Shown: positions 57,594 through 64,000 of the stretch, in pieces
Layout of the letters: every line of letters starts with the position of its first letter
Numbering within the stretch: the first letter of the stretch is position 1
Origin: Thermohalobaculum sp965263335
GTDB lineage: Bacteria; Pseudomonadota; Alphaproteobacteria; Rhodobacterales; Rhodobacteraceae
Direction of reading: 5' to 3'
Assembly (NCBI GenBank): GCA_965263335.1
Contig: CBDHHE010000001.1
Location: forward strand, 1,054,001-1,118,000
Length of the DNA: 64,000 nt
Notes under the pieces: generated by a model
What the model saw: the letters and a program-made list of their open reading frames with translations, nothing else
What the model was told of the DNA's origin: nothing
Database searches by the model: none
Position numbers and translations under genes: made by a program

Positions 57594-58586
57594 CTACTCC
57601 AGCGCCAGCGGTCCCGAAAGGCGATCCACTCTCGAGCCCAGCTCGAACGGATCTCCACCGAAGCTGAACTTCAGCACCTCGCCGTCGAGGAGAAGCTTGC
57701 CTTCGTTCTCGCCATCGAACGTCTTGTCGATCGCAATGTCGCGCACCGGAAGAGGTTGCTGCGGCAACAAAGGAGGTTCCATCGAGCACCTGGGTTCGAT
57801 GTCCCACGAGCCGTCTTCAGTCTCGGACAGGACGAAGTGGAAGTTCGGATAGCCAGATGCAACCGTAGTGCTCAGGGTCCGACCGACGGCATCGGGCGCT
57901 CTGTACCCCACTTGAACAGCCAGGTTTGCAGCGATCGAAAACGATGTTTCCGACAGCCACCCCAGAAACTGGAGTGAATTGTATGCCCCTTCAGTGTTGT
58001 CGAAGTGGAGGCTCAGCACTTCACCGGCGGGCGGTTTCACGTTGTTGACCGTCTCACCCAAATCGATGAGAGCGTGGAGGACTTCCGAGCTGTCGCAATA
58101 TGCCTCGGCCGGGAGCGCGAAGCTGTCGTTGGAGACCGAGGTTTTCACCGAGTTCTGGTCGATCGAGATGATGTCGACGCGATCGTCAATGAAGCCGGTG
58201 GATGGTCCGGCGGAAAAATCGTACCTGGAAAAAACCAGTGCGTGCTTTCCGGCCGGGGCAAGTGACAGGGCCTCCAGCGTTACCAGCTCGGCGCCATCAC
58301 ACTCCGATGAGGTCCGGTCCAGTGGTATGTTGTGCTCGAGCACAGTGAAAGGAACCGCCTGATCGTCCTCGTTCAGCGAGGCCGCGACGACCTGCCACTG
58401 CACCACCCCGTCAAAGCCTTCACCGTCGGGAGAGACATCGCCGATCTCATGTGGATAGGCGTAGATCAGGCGTGGGCTCGCAAGCTTTGCCTTCGCCACC
58501 TCGGCCTCGCAATCCGGGGACGAATCGTAGCCCTTGGGGGCCTCAGCGAGCAACAATCGAGAGTGTCTGCCCAACGAAATCTCCAT
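57594..58586 (-). CDS. Hypothetical protein inserted between sufT-like and sufA-like genes
   Basis: A 330-residue protein with no recognised family. It is rich in Asp, Ser and Pro, with two late-domain-like phrases (LSLHFDNTEGAYNSLQFLGW and DGEVLKFSFGGDPFELGSR). The C-terminal part has a beta-strand pattern. No signal peptide is seen at the start MEISLGRHSR, so export is uncertain. It breaks the usual adjacency of the two Fe-S assembly genes. Its 60-base upstream gap must hold the promoter of both it and the divergent carrier gene. Confidence 0.6.
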   Translation of the reverse strand: MEISLGRHSRLLLAEAPKGYDSSPDCEAEVAKAKLASPRLIYAYPHEIGDVSPDGEGFDGVVQWQVVAASLNEDDQAVPFTVLEHNIPLDRTSSECDGAELVTLEALSLAPAGKHALVFSRYDFSAGPSTGFIDDRVDIISIDQNSVKTSVSNDSFALPAEAYCDSSEVLHALIDLGETVNNVKPPAGEVLSLHFDNTEGAYNSLQFLGWLSETSFSIAANLAVQVGYRAPDAVGRTLSTTVASGYPNFHFVLSETEDGSWDIEPRCSMEPPLLPQQPLPVRDIAIDKTFDGENEGKLLLDGEVLKFSFGGDPFELGSRVDRLSGPLALE

Positions 58587-58647
58587 AGTTCCTTGAATGA
58601 AATCGGCGCGGGACCTAATCTATACGCAAGCTTATATAGGGTACGAC

Positions 58648-58998
58648 ATGTTCAGCATTCCCGGCAAGGACCCGGTGACACTCACCGACGCTGCTATCAA
58701 ACGTATCAACGCCCTGATGTCCGGTGGCGAGGTCATGGGCCTGCGCATCGGCGTGAAAAAGGGTGGCTGTGCCGGCATGGAATACACCATGGAGCATGCC
58801 ACAGAGATCGGCGATCACGATGCGATTGTCGAAAAGGAAGGCGCGCGGGTGATGATCGCGCCGATGGCACAGATGTTCCTGATCGGCACAGAGATCGACT
58901 ATCAGACATCGCTGCTCGAATCGGGCTTCGTCTTCAACAATCCGAACGTTGTTGATTCCTGCGGCTGCGGCGAATCGATCAAGTTCGCGGAAAACTGA
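58648..58998 (+). CDS. A-type Fe-S cluster carrier (SufA/HesB family)
   Basis: The 116-residue protein has the three cluster-binding cysteines of the family: one in KKGGCAGMEYT and two in DSCGCGESIKF. It accepts and passes on Fe-S clusters. The start is the ATG at 58648, preceded by AGGG; a frame start 17 codons earlier is not credible. It shares a base with the next gene's ATG (TGATG). Confidence 0.93.
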   Translation: MFSIPGKDPVTLTDAAIKRINALMSGGEVMGLRIGVKKGGCAGMEYTMEHATEIGDHDAIVEKEGARVMIAPMAQMFLIGTEIDYQTSLLESGFVFNNPNVVDSCGCGESIKFAEN

Positions 58999-59366
58999 TG
59001 CGCCGCCGGCTGCGCCGGCCGACCACGCAGCTTGCCCGCGCGGGTGAGCGCACCCCGATCCTCAATGTCGACACTCCCGTGCCCGAGGTTCGGTTCCGGG
59101 CGGTTGTGCTCAACGGCACGCCGTCGGGCGCCGTCGAGGTCGAAACCGGCGACAGCGAGAACCCGCGCCGGCAAAGCATTCCGCTTCAAGAAGAGCACCG
59201 GATCGACGGCACCGATCTCGTGCGAATCTCGTTGGTACCCCACACCGACACGGCCGTGACGTTCCTGCCGGTCGAGACCAAGGGATCGCTGCCGTTCGTG
59301 ATCCTCGGCGCGCTTGTAGTGATTGGCGGGCTCGGGCTGACCGTCATCGACCTGCTCGGCCTCTGA
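58998..59366 (+). CDS. Hypothetical tail-anchored membrane protein
   Basis: A 122-residue protein with a very basic start (MRRRLRRPTTQLAR), a beta-rich soluble part (PEVRFRAVVLNGTPSGAVEV) and a C-terminal hydrophobic helix (LPFVILGALVVIGGLGLTVI). It starts at a TGATG overlap with the carrier gene and its last base is the first of tfoX. It may belong to an Fe-S related unit, but the role is unknown. Confidence 0.65.
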   Translation: MRRRLRRPTTQLARAGERTPILNVDTPVPEVRFRAVVLNGTPSGAVEVETGDSENPRRQSIPLQEEHRIDGTDLVRISLVPHTDTAVTFLPVETKGSLPFVILGALVVIGGLGLTVIDLLGL

Positions 59367-59749
59367 TGGCGGTCTCTGCAGAGTTTCGCGAGCATGTCCG
59401 TGACCTCTTCTCTGGTCTCGGGCCCGTCGAGATCAAGCGGATGTTCGGTGGCGCTGGGGTCTATCTCGATGACGCGTGCTTTGCGCTGATTGTCGACGAG
59501 GTCATTATGATGCGCGGCGACGACGCGCTCGGGCCGGACTACGAGGCAGCAGGCGCCGAGCAGTGGGTCTATGAAGGCGGCAAACGCGGACCAGTGGCGA
59601 TGCCCTACTGGCGGCTCCCAGAATCAGCGCTGGATGACCCCGACGAGGCGGTTGCCTGGGCACGGCGTTCCCTGGTCCCGGCCCAGACGTCTGCCGCCGA
59701 GAAACGTGCCGCGAAGGCGCGCAAGGCTGCCAGAAAGGCGAAAGCCTAG
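59366..59749 (+). CDS. TfoX N-terminal domain protein
   Basis: A 127-residue protein with the TfoX-N core: FREHVRDLFSGLGPVEIKRM, FGGAGVYLDDACFALIVDE and PYWRLPESALDDPDEAVAW, with a Lys/Ala-rich tail. It lacks the C-terminal domain of the Haemophilus Sxy competence regulator. Its function in alphaproteobacteria is not known. It begins on the stop codon of the preceding gene. Confidence 0.87.
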   Translation: MAVSAEFREHVRDLFSGLGPVEIKRMFGGAGVYLDDACFALIVDEVIMMRGDDALGPDYEAAGAEQWVYEGGKRGPVAMPYWRLPESALDDPDEAVAWARRSLVPAQTSAAEKRAAKARKAARKAKA

Positions 59750-59935
59750 GGCACCCGCCTGCCCTGGCTCCGGCTCGATGGCGGCCCAATGCATGAGTGC
59801 TCAGATGGACTGGTTGCAAGCCCCCCTTCGACCCCGGACTTCTCGCCGCGTTCGCGATCCCGAGCTTGATCAACAGACCGGCGGTGTGGATAGTCGCGCA
59901 TCCTTCGCTCTCACCACCGAACCGAGGACAATGCG

Positions 59936-60682
59936 ATGACCCGACGCAAGCTCGCCGCCGGCAACTGGAAAATGAACGGCCTCGCTGGCGCGATGTCCGA
60001 ACTTGACGCATTGATCGCAGGCGTCGGGAGTGGTTCGGCAGAGGTGCTGATCTGTCCCCCGGCAACACTGGTGGCAACATTTGCGGCGAAGGCGAAAGAA
60101 TCCGCCGTTGCAATCGGCGGACAGGATTGCCACGTCGCCGCGTCCGGCGCACACACCGGCGACATCTCGGCCGAAATGCTCGCTGACGCGGGCGCCCAAC
60201 ACGTGATCGTCGGTCACTCGGAACGCCGCGCTGATCACGGAGAAGACAACACCCTGATCCGCGCCAAGGCCGAGGCAGCCTGGCGGGCCGGGCTCGTGGC
60301 GATCGTCTGCATTGGCGAGACCGAGGCCGAACGCGATGCCGGCACAGCGCTCGACGTGGCAGCGAGCCAACTCACGGGATCTGTGCCCGACGGTGCAGAC
60401 GGCGCGAACCTCGTTGTCGCCTATGAACCGGTCTGGGCCATCGGAACCGGTCGCACCCCGTCGAACGACGACATTGCCGACATGCATGCCCATCTCAGAG
60501 CCGAACTGGTCGCGCGCTTCGGAATGGAGACGGGTGAAGCCGTCAGGCTGCTCTATGGCGGATCGGTCAAACCGGGCAACGCCGCCGAAATCTTCGGGCT
60601 CGCCAATGTCGATGGCGGCCTGGTCGGCGGCGCCAGCCTGAAAGCCGCCGATTTCCTGCAGATTGTCGAGGCCGCCGGCTGA
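59936..60682 (+). CDS. tpiA: Triosephosphate isomerase
   Basis: A 248-residue TIM barrel with the substrate Lys in AGNWKMNG, the electrophile His in VIVGHSERR, the catalytic Glu in VAYEPVWAIGTGR and the phosphate loop LLYGGSVKPGNA. It interconverts glyceraldehyde-3-phosphate and dihydroxyacetone phosphate. The 186 bases upstream hold no other gene. It is convergent with the next gene, 9 bases between stops. Confidence 0.97.
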   Translation: MTRRKLAAGNWKMNGLAGAMSELDALIAGVGSGSAEVLICPPATLVATFAAKAKESAVAIGGQDCHVAASGAHTGDISAEMLADAGAQHVIVGHSERRADHGEDNTLIRAKAEAAWRAGLVAIVCIGETEAERDAGTALDVAASQLTGSVPDGADGANLVVAYEPVWAIGTGRTPSNDDIADMHAHLRAELVARFGMETGEAVRLLYGGSVKPGNAAEIFGLANVDGGLVGGASLKAADFLQIVEAAG

Positions 60683-60691
60683 CTCGCCGCG

Positions 60692-61288
60692 TCAACCGAT
60701 CAGAGACTTGGCCTGACCGACCCAGTCGTCGCGGAAGCAACGGCCCTTGATCGTGGTCAACCGCTCATCGAGCCAAGCGAGTTCCTGCTCGTTCATGCCG
60801 GCGATCTGGGCCATCTTGTAGATGCCCAGCGAGTTCAGCTGCTCTTCAACGCCCGGTCCGATCCCTTTGATCTGCTTTAGATCGTCCGCGTTCGCCGGAG
60901 CTTCGGACAGCAGACATGCGGGTGCGGCATCAGTTGGCGTCGCGGCCTCAACAATCTCGGCTGTTTCCTCGAGCACGAGCGATGCCTGCTCCGCCGCCTT
61001 CGCGACAGGCTCGGCTGCGGGAGCAGGCTCCGGGTCGGCTTCGACGGGAGCTGCCTGTTTCGCGGCAGTCGTCTTCTCGACGGGTGCCGTCGCCTTCGCG
61101 GTCTTGGCGCGCTCCATCCCGGGAAGCACACCCATCGCGTCCATATCGAACGGGTTGGGCATTGAACCGGAGAAGCGCCATTCTATTCCGAACAGAGGGG
61201 CGGCTGGGTGAAAACTCATCCAAAAATCAAAAGCTTCGCGGCTCGAATTGAGCCACATGTCGAGGGGCGCGGATGCTTTCGCCATCAT
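60692..61288 (-). CDS. Helix-hairpin-helix domain protein with Ala/Pro-rich linker
   Basis: A 198-residue protein with a helical start containing Trp and Phe (SREAFDFWMSFHPAAPLFG), a long Ala/Pro/Glu-rich linker and a C-terminal HhH domain (LKQIKGIGPGVEEQLNSLGI, then a short WLDERLTTIKGRCFRDDW). This C-terminal domain is known from NuoE and L21 extensions in alphaproteobacteria. The N-terminal part recalls a phasin-like or PHA-granule segment, but that is weak. The ATG at 61288 has AGGA 8 bases upstream. Function unknown. Confidence 0.72.
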   Translation of the reverse strand: MMAKASAPLDMWLNSSREAFDFWMSFHPAAPLFGIEWRFSGSMPNPFDMDAMGVLPGMERAKTAKATAPVEKTTAAKQAAPVEADPEPAPAAEPVAKAAEQASLVLEETAEIVEAATPTDAAPACLLSEAPANADDLKQIKGIGPGVEEQLNSLGIYKMAQIAGMNEQELAWLDERLTTIKGRCFRDDWVGQAKSLIG

Positions 61289-61424
61289 AGATTCGTTCCT
61301 ACAGGTTGTGCGACTGCTCACTGATACGCCGATTTATTGTGCGCCGCAACATTGAATAGCAACAGCGCCCAAGTGCGTCCGGATTGCATTTGACAGCCGC
61401 GGCTGAGCACGGCACGCCCTCGCG

Positions 61425-62291
61425 ATGCACATCGAACGTTTCGCGCCCAGTCCGACGGGTCTCCTGCACCTTGGGCACGCCTTCTCCGCGCTCACGGCCT
61501 GGGAGGCGGCCCGGATGGCGGGAGGACGGTTCCTGCTTCGCTTCGAGGACCTCGATGCGGGCCGTGTGCGCCCGGCTTACAAAGACGCCATTCGAGCCGA
61601 TCTGCAGTGGCTCGGGCTCGACTGGCCGCGCCCGGAACTGTTCCAGAGCAGCCGCATCAACGCCTACAAGACCGCGCTCGACACGCTGAACGAACGCGGC
61701 CTGCTCTATCGGTGCACGTGTGCGCGGCGCGACATCGCCGAGGCCGTGTCGGCCCCTCAGGAAGGTGCGGCTGTGCATGGTCCGGATGGCCTGGTCTATC
61801 CGGGCACGTGCCGCGAGGCGGACCGTGGCGACGAGAGGCCGTACTCGCTCCGCCTGAACATGGCACGCGCCATTGCCGATCTTGGCGGCCCCGATTCTGT
61901 GGGGCAGCTTTGGTTTGAGGAGCGCGGCGAGGACCCGGCGAGCGCAAGCGGGGTGATCTCGCTCGATGCAGAATCCCTCGTCGGTTCGGTCGGCGACATC
62001 GTTCTGCGCCGCCGCGATGGCGCCGTGGCCTATCACCTCGCGGTTGTGGTCGATGATGCCTTCCAACAGATCAGCCACGTGACGCGCGGCAGCGATCTGT
62101 TTGCGGCGACACAGATCCATCGCGTGCTTCAAGCCCTGCTCGCGTTGCCGGTGCCGGTCTACGCTCACCACCGTCTCATTCGTGACGAGGCTGGTCGCAG
62201 GCTGGCTAAACGTGATGACGCGCGCGCCATTTCCACGTTCCGCGATGCCGGGGCGACGCCCGAAGACATACGCCGCATGATCGGGCTCTGA
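61425..62291 (+). CDS. gluQ: Glutamyl-Q tRNA(Asp) synthetase
   Basis: A 288-residue truncated GltX paralogue with RFAPSPTGLLHLGHAFSALT as the HIGH motif, a zinc site made by CTCARRDI and GTCREAD, and the modified KMSKS loop RLAKRDDARA. It lacks the anticodon domain. GluQ attaches glutamate to queuosine in tRNA-Asp, so it acts after Tgt, encoded at 55933. Length fits the family. Confidence 0.93.
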   Translation: MHIERFAPSPTGLLHLGHAFSALTAWEAARMAGGRFLLRFEDLDAGRVRPAYKDAIRADLQWLGLDWPRPELFQSSRINAYKTALDTLNERGLLYRCTCARRDIAEAVSAPQEGAAVHGPDGLVYPGTCREADRGDERPYSLRLNMARAIADLGGPDSVGQLWFEERGEDPASASGVISLDAESLVGSVGDIVLRRRDGAVAYHLAVVVDDAFQQISHVTRGSDLFAATQIHRVLQALLALPVPVYAHHRLIRDEAGRRLAKRDDARAISTFRDAGATPEDIRRMIGL

Positions 62292-62300
62292 GCACGCGCC

Positions 62301-64000
62301 TCAGCGCTTGTCCTGCAGTTCCGGCCCGAGCTGCGTCTTGCCGGCCGGACGCGCCTTGCGTTCAAAGACATTGCGCAGGATGCCGGGCGCCAGAATGGAC
62401 AGCGGATTGACGGAGAAGTCCGGATCGTCGAGGGGACCATCCATCGAGAACGTCATCGCCAGAATGCCCTCGCCTTCGCCCCCCGAAAGAATATCGCCGA
62501 GCAGGGGGACGTTCGCCAAAGCGCCAGTGACACCATAGGCCGGAGAGATCACGCCAAAGAGCTCGAGGTTCTCGGCGTCGGTGTTCACCTCCCCATGAAC
62601 CTTGAGCCCGAGCGCCGGGCTGGTTGCCACCGCATCGTTCAGCTGGATGCGCCCGTCGGTGTAGATGAACGGCACATCGATCCTGCCGAATGTCAGGCCG
62701 TTTCCCGTCACGCGTTCCTGCGCGTCGTTGAGCCCGCCTTCCCGCAGCACCTGCTGAAAAGTCGACTCCGAGCGGACCGTCATGTCCTTGATCTTCAGCG
62801 TCCCGCTCAATGAGGTGCTCTTGCTCTCAATGAGCTTCGCATCGATCTTCAGCGTGCCGCCGTCCGCTCCATCGTAGAGCCCCGCCGCTGCGAGTACGGC
62901 TCCGGCGTTCCCGCTGCTGATGTTGAGCGCGCCGGGCGCCCCGACCCGACGGATCAGATCAACACTCACATCCGCACCCGGCCCCAGTGCACCGTCGAAC
63001 GTCACGCCGGCAGCCCCGCTTGCCTCGCGGTCGAGACGGCCCTTGACGTCGTTGAGGTTGACCGTTTCGGTCAATCGAACTTCGGCAACGTCAAATCGAA
63101 CGATGATCGGGAGCTTTTCTTCCGCAGACGCGTCCGGTGCGTCTTCGCCCGCGCCGCCCGCGGCCGTCAGCTTGTCCGAGATGTCGAGATATCGCCCGGT
63201 CACGTCCACTTCGAGCGGTGCATCCGGCGGGCGTTTTACAACGGCCGCGAGATCGACACGCCCGGGCAAAACCAATCGCGCAATGCGCGCATCGGTAACG
63301 TCGCCGTTCCTGTCGAGATTCACCGCACCAGAAAGCTCAAAGCCGTCGGCGGTGAGATCCAGGCTCCTGATCTCGGTCCCCTCCCCGATCCCGCCGGCCG
63401 CCTTGAGACGCCCCGGTGCGCCCGCGCGCTTGCGCCAGTCCAGTCCGTCGATGCCGAACGCCGCCTTCGCCAGATCGGCATCGATCGTGAAGTCGATCGG
63501 TCCGTTCCCTGACTGCTCGGCCACGAGATCCACGGCGGCCGAGCCCTCGATACCAAAATCATCCGCTTCGAACCGCTGCAACAGTGCCTGATTGACCTCG
63601 CCCTGGATCGAGATCCGCCGGCCACCGGCCGCGCCGCCATAGCGTTCGATCCAGTCGACGGCAATCGGCACGCCCTCGGCGGTCACCTCGCCTGCTATGC
63701 GCATCTCCTCGACCGTCGCACTCAGAGACAGGCGGTCGGAGACGATCTGCCGCGTGCCGCCTTTCCCGAGCGCAAGCGGCATGCGCACCTCTGTCAGGGC
63801 CGCATCTGCCTGCACGTTGATGTCTTCTATCAGCAGATCGTTGAGCAGCGGAAACTTGAGCCGTGTGGTGACGTCGGCCTCGCCCACGACGACCGCGGGA
63901 TCCAGGCCGAGCTTGCCCACAAGACCGAGCGGCTGTTCATCGATCAGCCGCAAAATTGCGCTTAACGGCCCCTTGCCGTGCACCTGAATGTCCGCCGGCG
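62301..64000 (-). CDS. AsmA/DUF3971-type (YhdP-like) protein, C-terminal part
   Basis: About 566 residues are visible; the frame is still open at the window end (first full codon near 63998). Repeated beta-rich phrases such as GPIDFTIDADLAKAAFGIDG and the closing MTFSMDGPLDDPDFSVNPLSIL are typical of the DUF3971/AsmA C-terminal domain. These large envelope proteins form beta-groove tubes that carry phospholipids to the outer membrane. It is convergent with gluQ, 9 bases between. Confidence 0.85.
   Translation of the reverse strand, partial: PADIQVHGKGPLSAILRLIDEQPLGLVGKLGLDPAVVVGEADVTTRLKFPLLNDLLIEDINVQADAALTEVRMPLALGKGGTRQIVSDRLSLSATVEEMRIAGEVTAEGVPIAVDWIERYGGAAGGRRISIQGEVNQALLQRFEADDFGIEGSAAVDLVAEQSGNGPIDFTIDADLAKAAFGIDGLDWRKRAGAPGRLKAAGGIGEGTEIRSLDLTADGFELSGAVNLDRNGDVTDARIARLVLPGRVDLAAVVKRPPDAPLEVDVTGRYLDISDKLTAAGGAGEDAPDASAEEKLPIIVRFDVAEVRLTETVNLNDVKGRLDREASGAAGVTFDGALGPGADVSVDLIRRVGAPGALNISSGNAGAVLAAAGLYDGADGGTLKIDAKLIESKSTSLSGTLKIKDMTVRSESTFQQVLREGGLNDAQERVTGNGLTFGRIDVPFIYTDGRIQLNDAVATSPALGLKVHGEVNTDAENLELFGVISPAYGVTGALANVPLLGDILSGGEGEGILAMTFSMDGPLDDPDFSVNPLSILAPGILRNVFERKARPAGKTQLGPELQDKR

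Noticed and set aside
1..64000. tRNA or rRNA genes
   Set aside because: I looked for cloverleaf-like arms and conserved rRNA strings in the gaps and found none.

Overview
The window is about 62% GC by eye, densely coded on both strands, and looks like ordinary chromosome of an alphaproteobacterium, most likely Rhodobacterales or a near relative. The assignment rests on gene families and order: an mreB-mreC-mreD-mrdA-rodA cell-wall operon followed by a hydroxyacid dehydrogenase and a DUF502 protein, folate-dependent TrmFO, an AqpS-like aquaporin, a DUF6356 protein, cimA beside cysS, and a leucine leader peptide in front of leuA. I see no rRNA, tRNA, CRISPR array, transposase, integrase or phage gene.

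Layout. 1-9.4 kb: the 3' part of a PhoD phosphatase, aqpZ, a GFA-family enzyme, a 2H-phosphoesterase-like protein that has lost both catalytic motifs, NIPSNAP, a SAF-domain dehydrogenase, a VIT-family metal transporter, trmFO and a tandem pair of methyltransferases. 9.4-17.9 kb: a minus-strand run (90-residue ORF, nadE, two PH-like membrane proteins, gltX, cysS, cimA, phytoene-synthase-like) with several 4-base overlaps. 17.9-25 kb: an exported 18-repeat MORN protein, a peroxiredoxin-like protein, the leu leader and leuA, and a membrane class III cyclase with unusual substrate residues. 25-32.5 kb: the rod-shape operon. 32.6-42.5 kb: a 46-residue ORF with a perfect ribosome binding site, an oligopeptide-binding protein, a candidate small RNA, bdhA, an AqpS-like channel, a DsbA-like protein, a glutathionyl-hydroquinone reductase-like protein, an orphan corrinoid-activator-like protein and a periplasmic sulfurtransferase.

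42.5-55.4 kb is the most unusual part. A protein of up to 364 residues ends in a textbook FYVE zinc finger, the eukaryotic PI3P-binding module, with all eight cysteines and all three signature motifs. Its N-terminal half recalls a domain of plant IQ-motif proteins. It lies directly behind an Lrp/AsnC regulator and has lower GC than its surroundings. Further on are a type I secretion ABC/HlyD pair without a visible substrate and a tightly coupled five-gene operon (two DUF4178 proteins, a 52-residue peptide, DUF350, a membrane-bound aminopropyltransferase) that looks like a polyamine or membrane-stress module.

55.4-64 kb: a cupin, tgt, a SufT-like protein, an A-type Fe-S carrier, a TfoX-like protein, tpiA, a helix-hairpin-helix protein, gluQ and part of an AsmA/DUF3971-type protein. 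Tgt and GluQ act in sequence on queuosine tRNA. CimA and LeuA represent isoleucine and leucine synthesis, and LeuA appears to be attenuated through its leader peptide.
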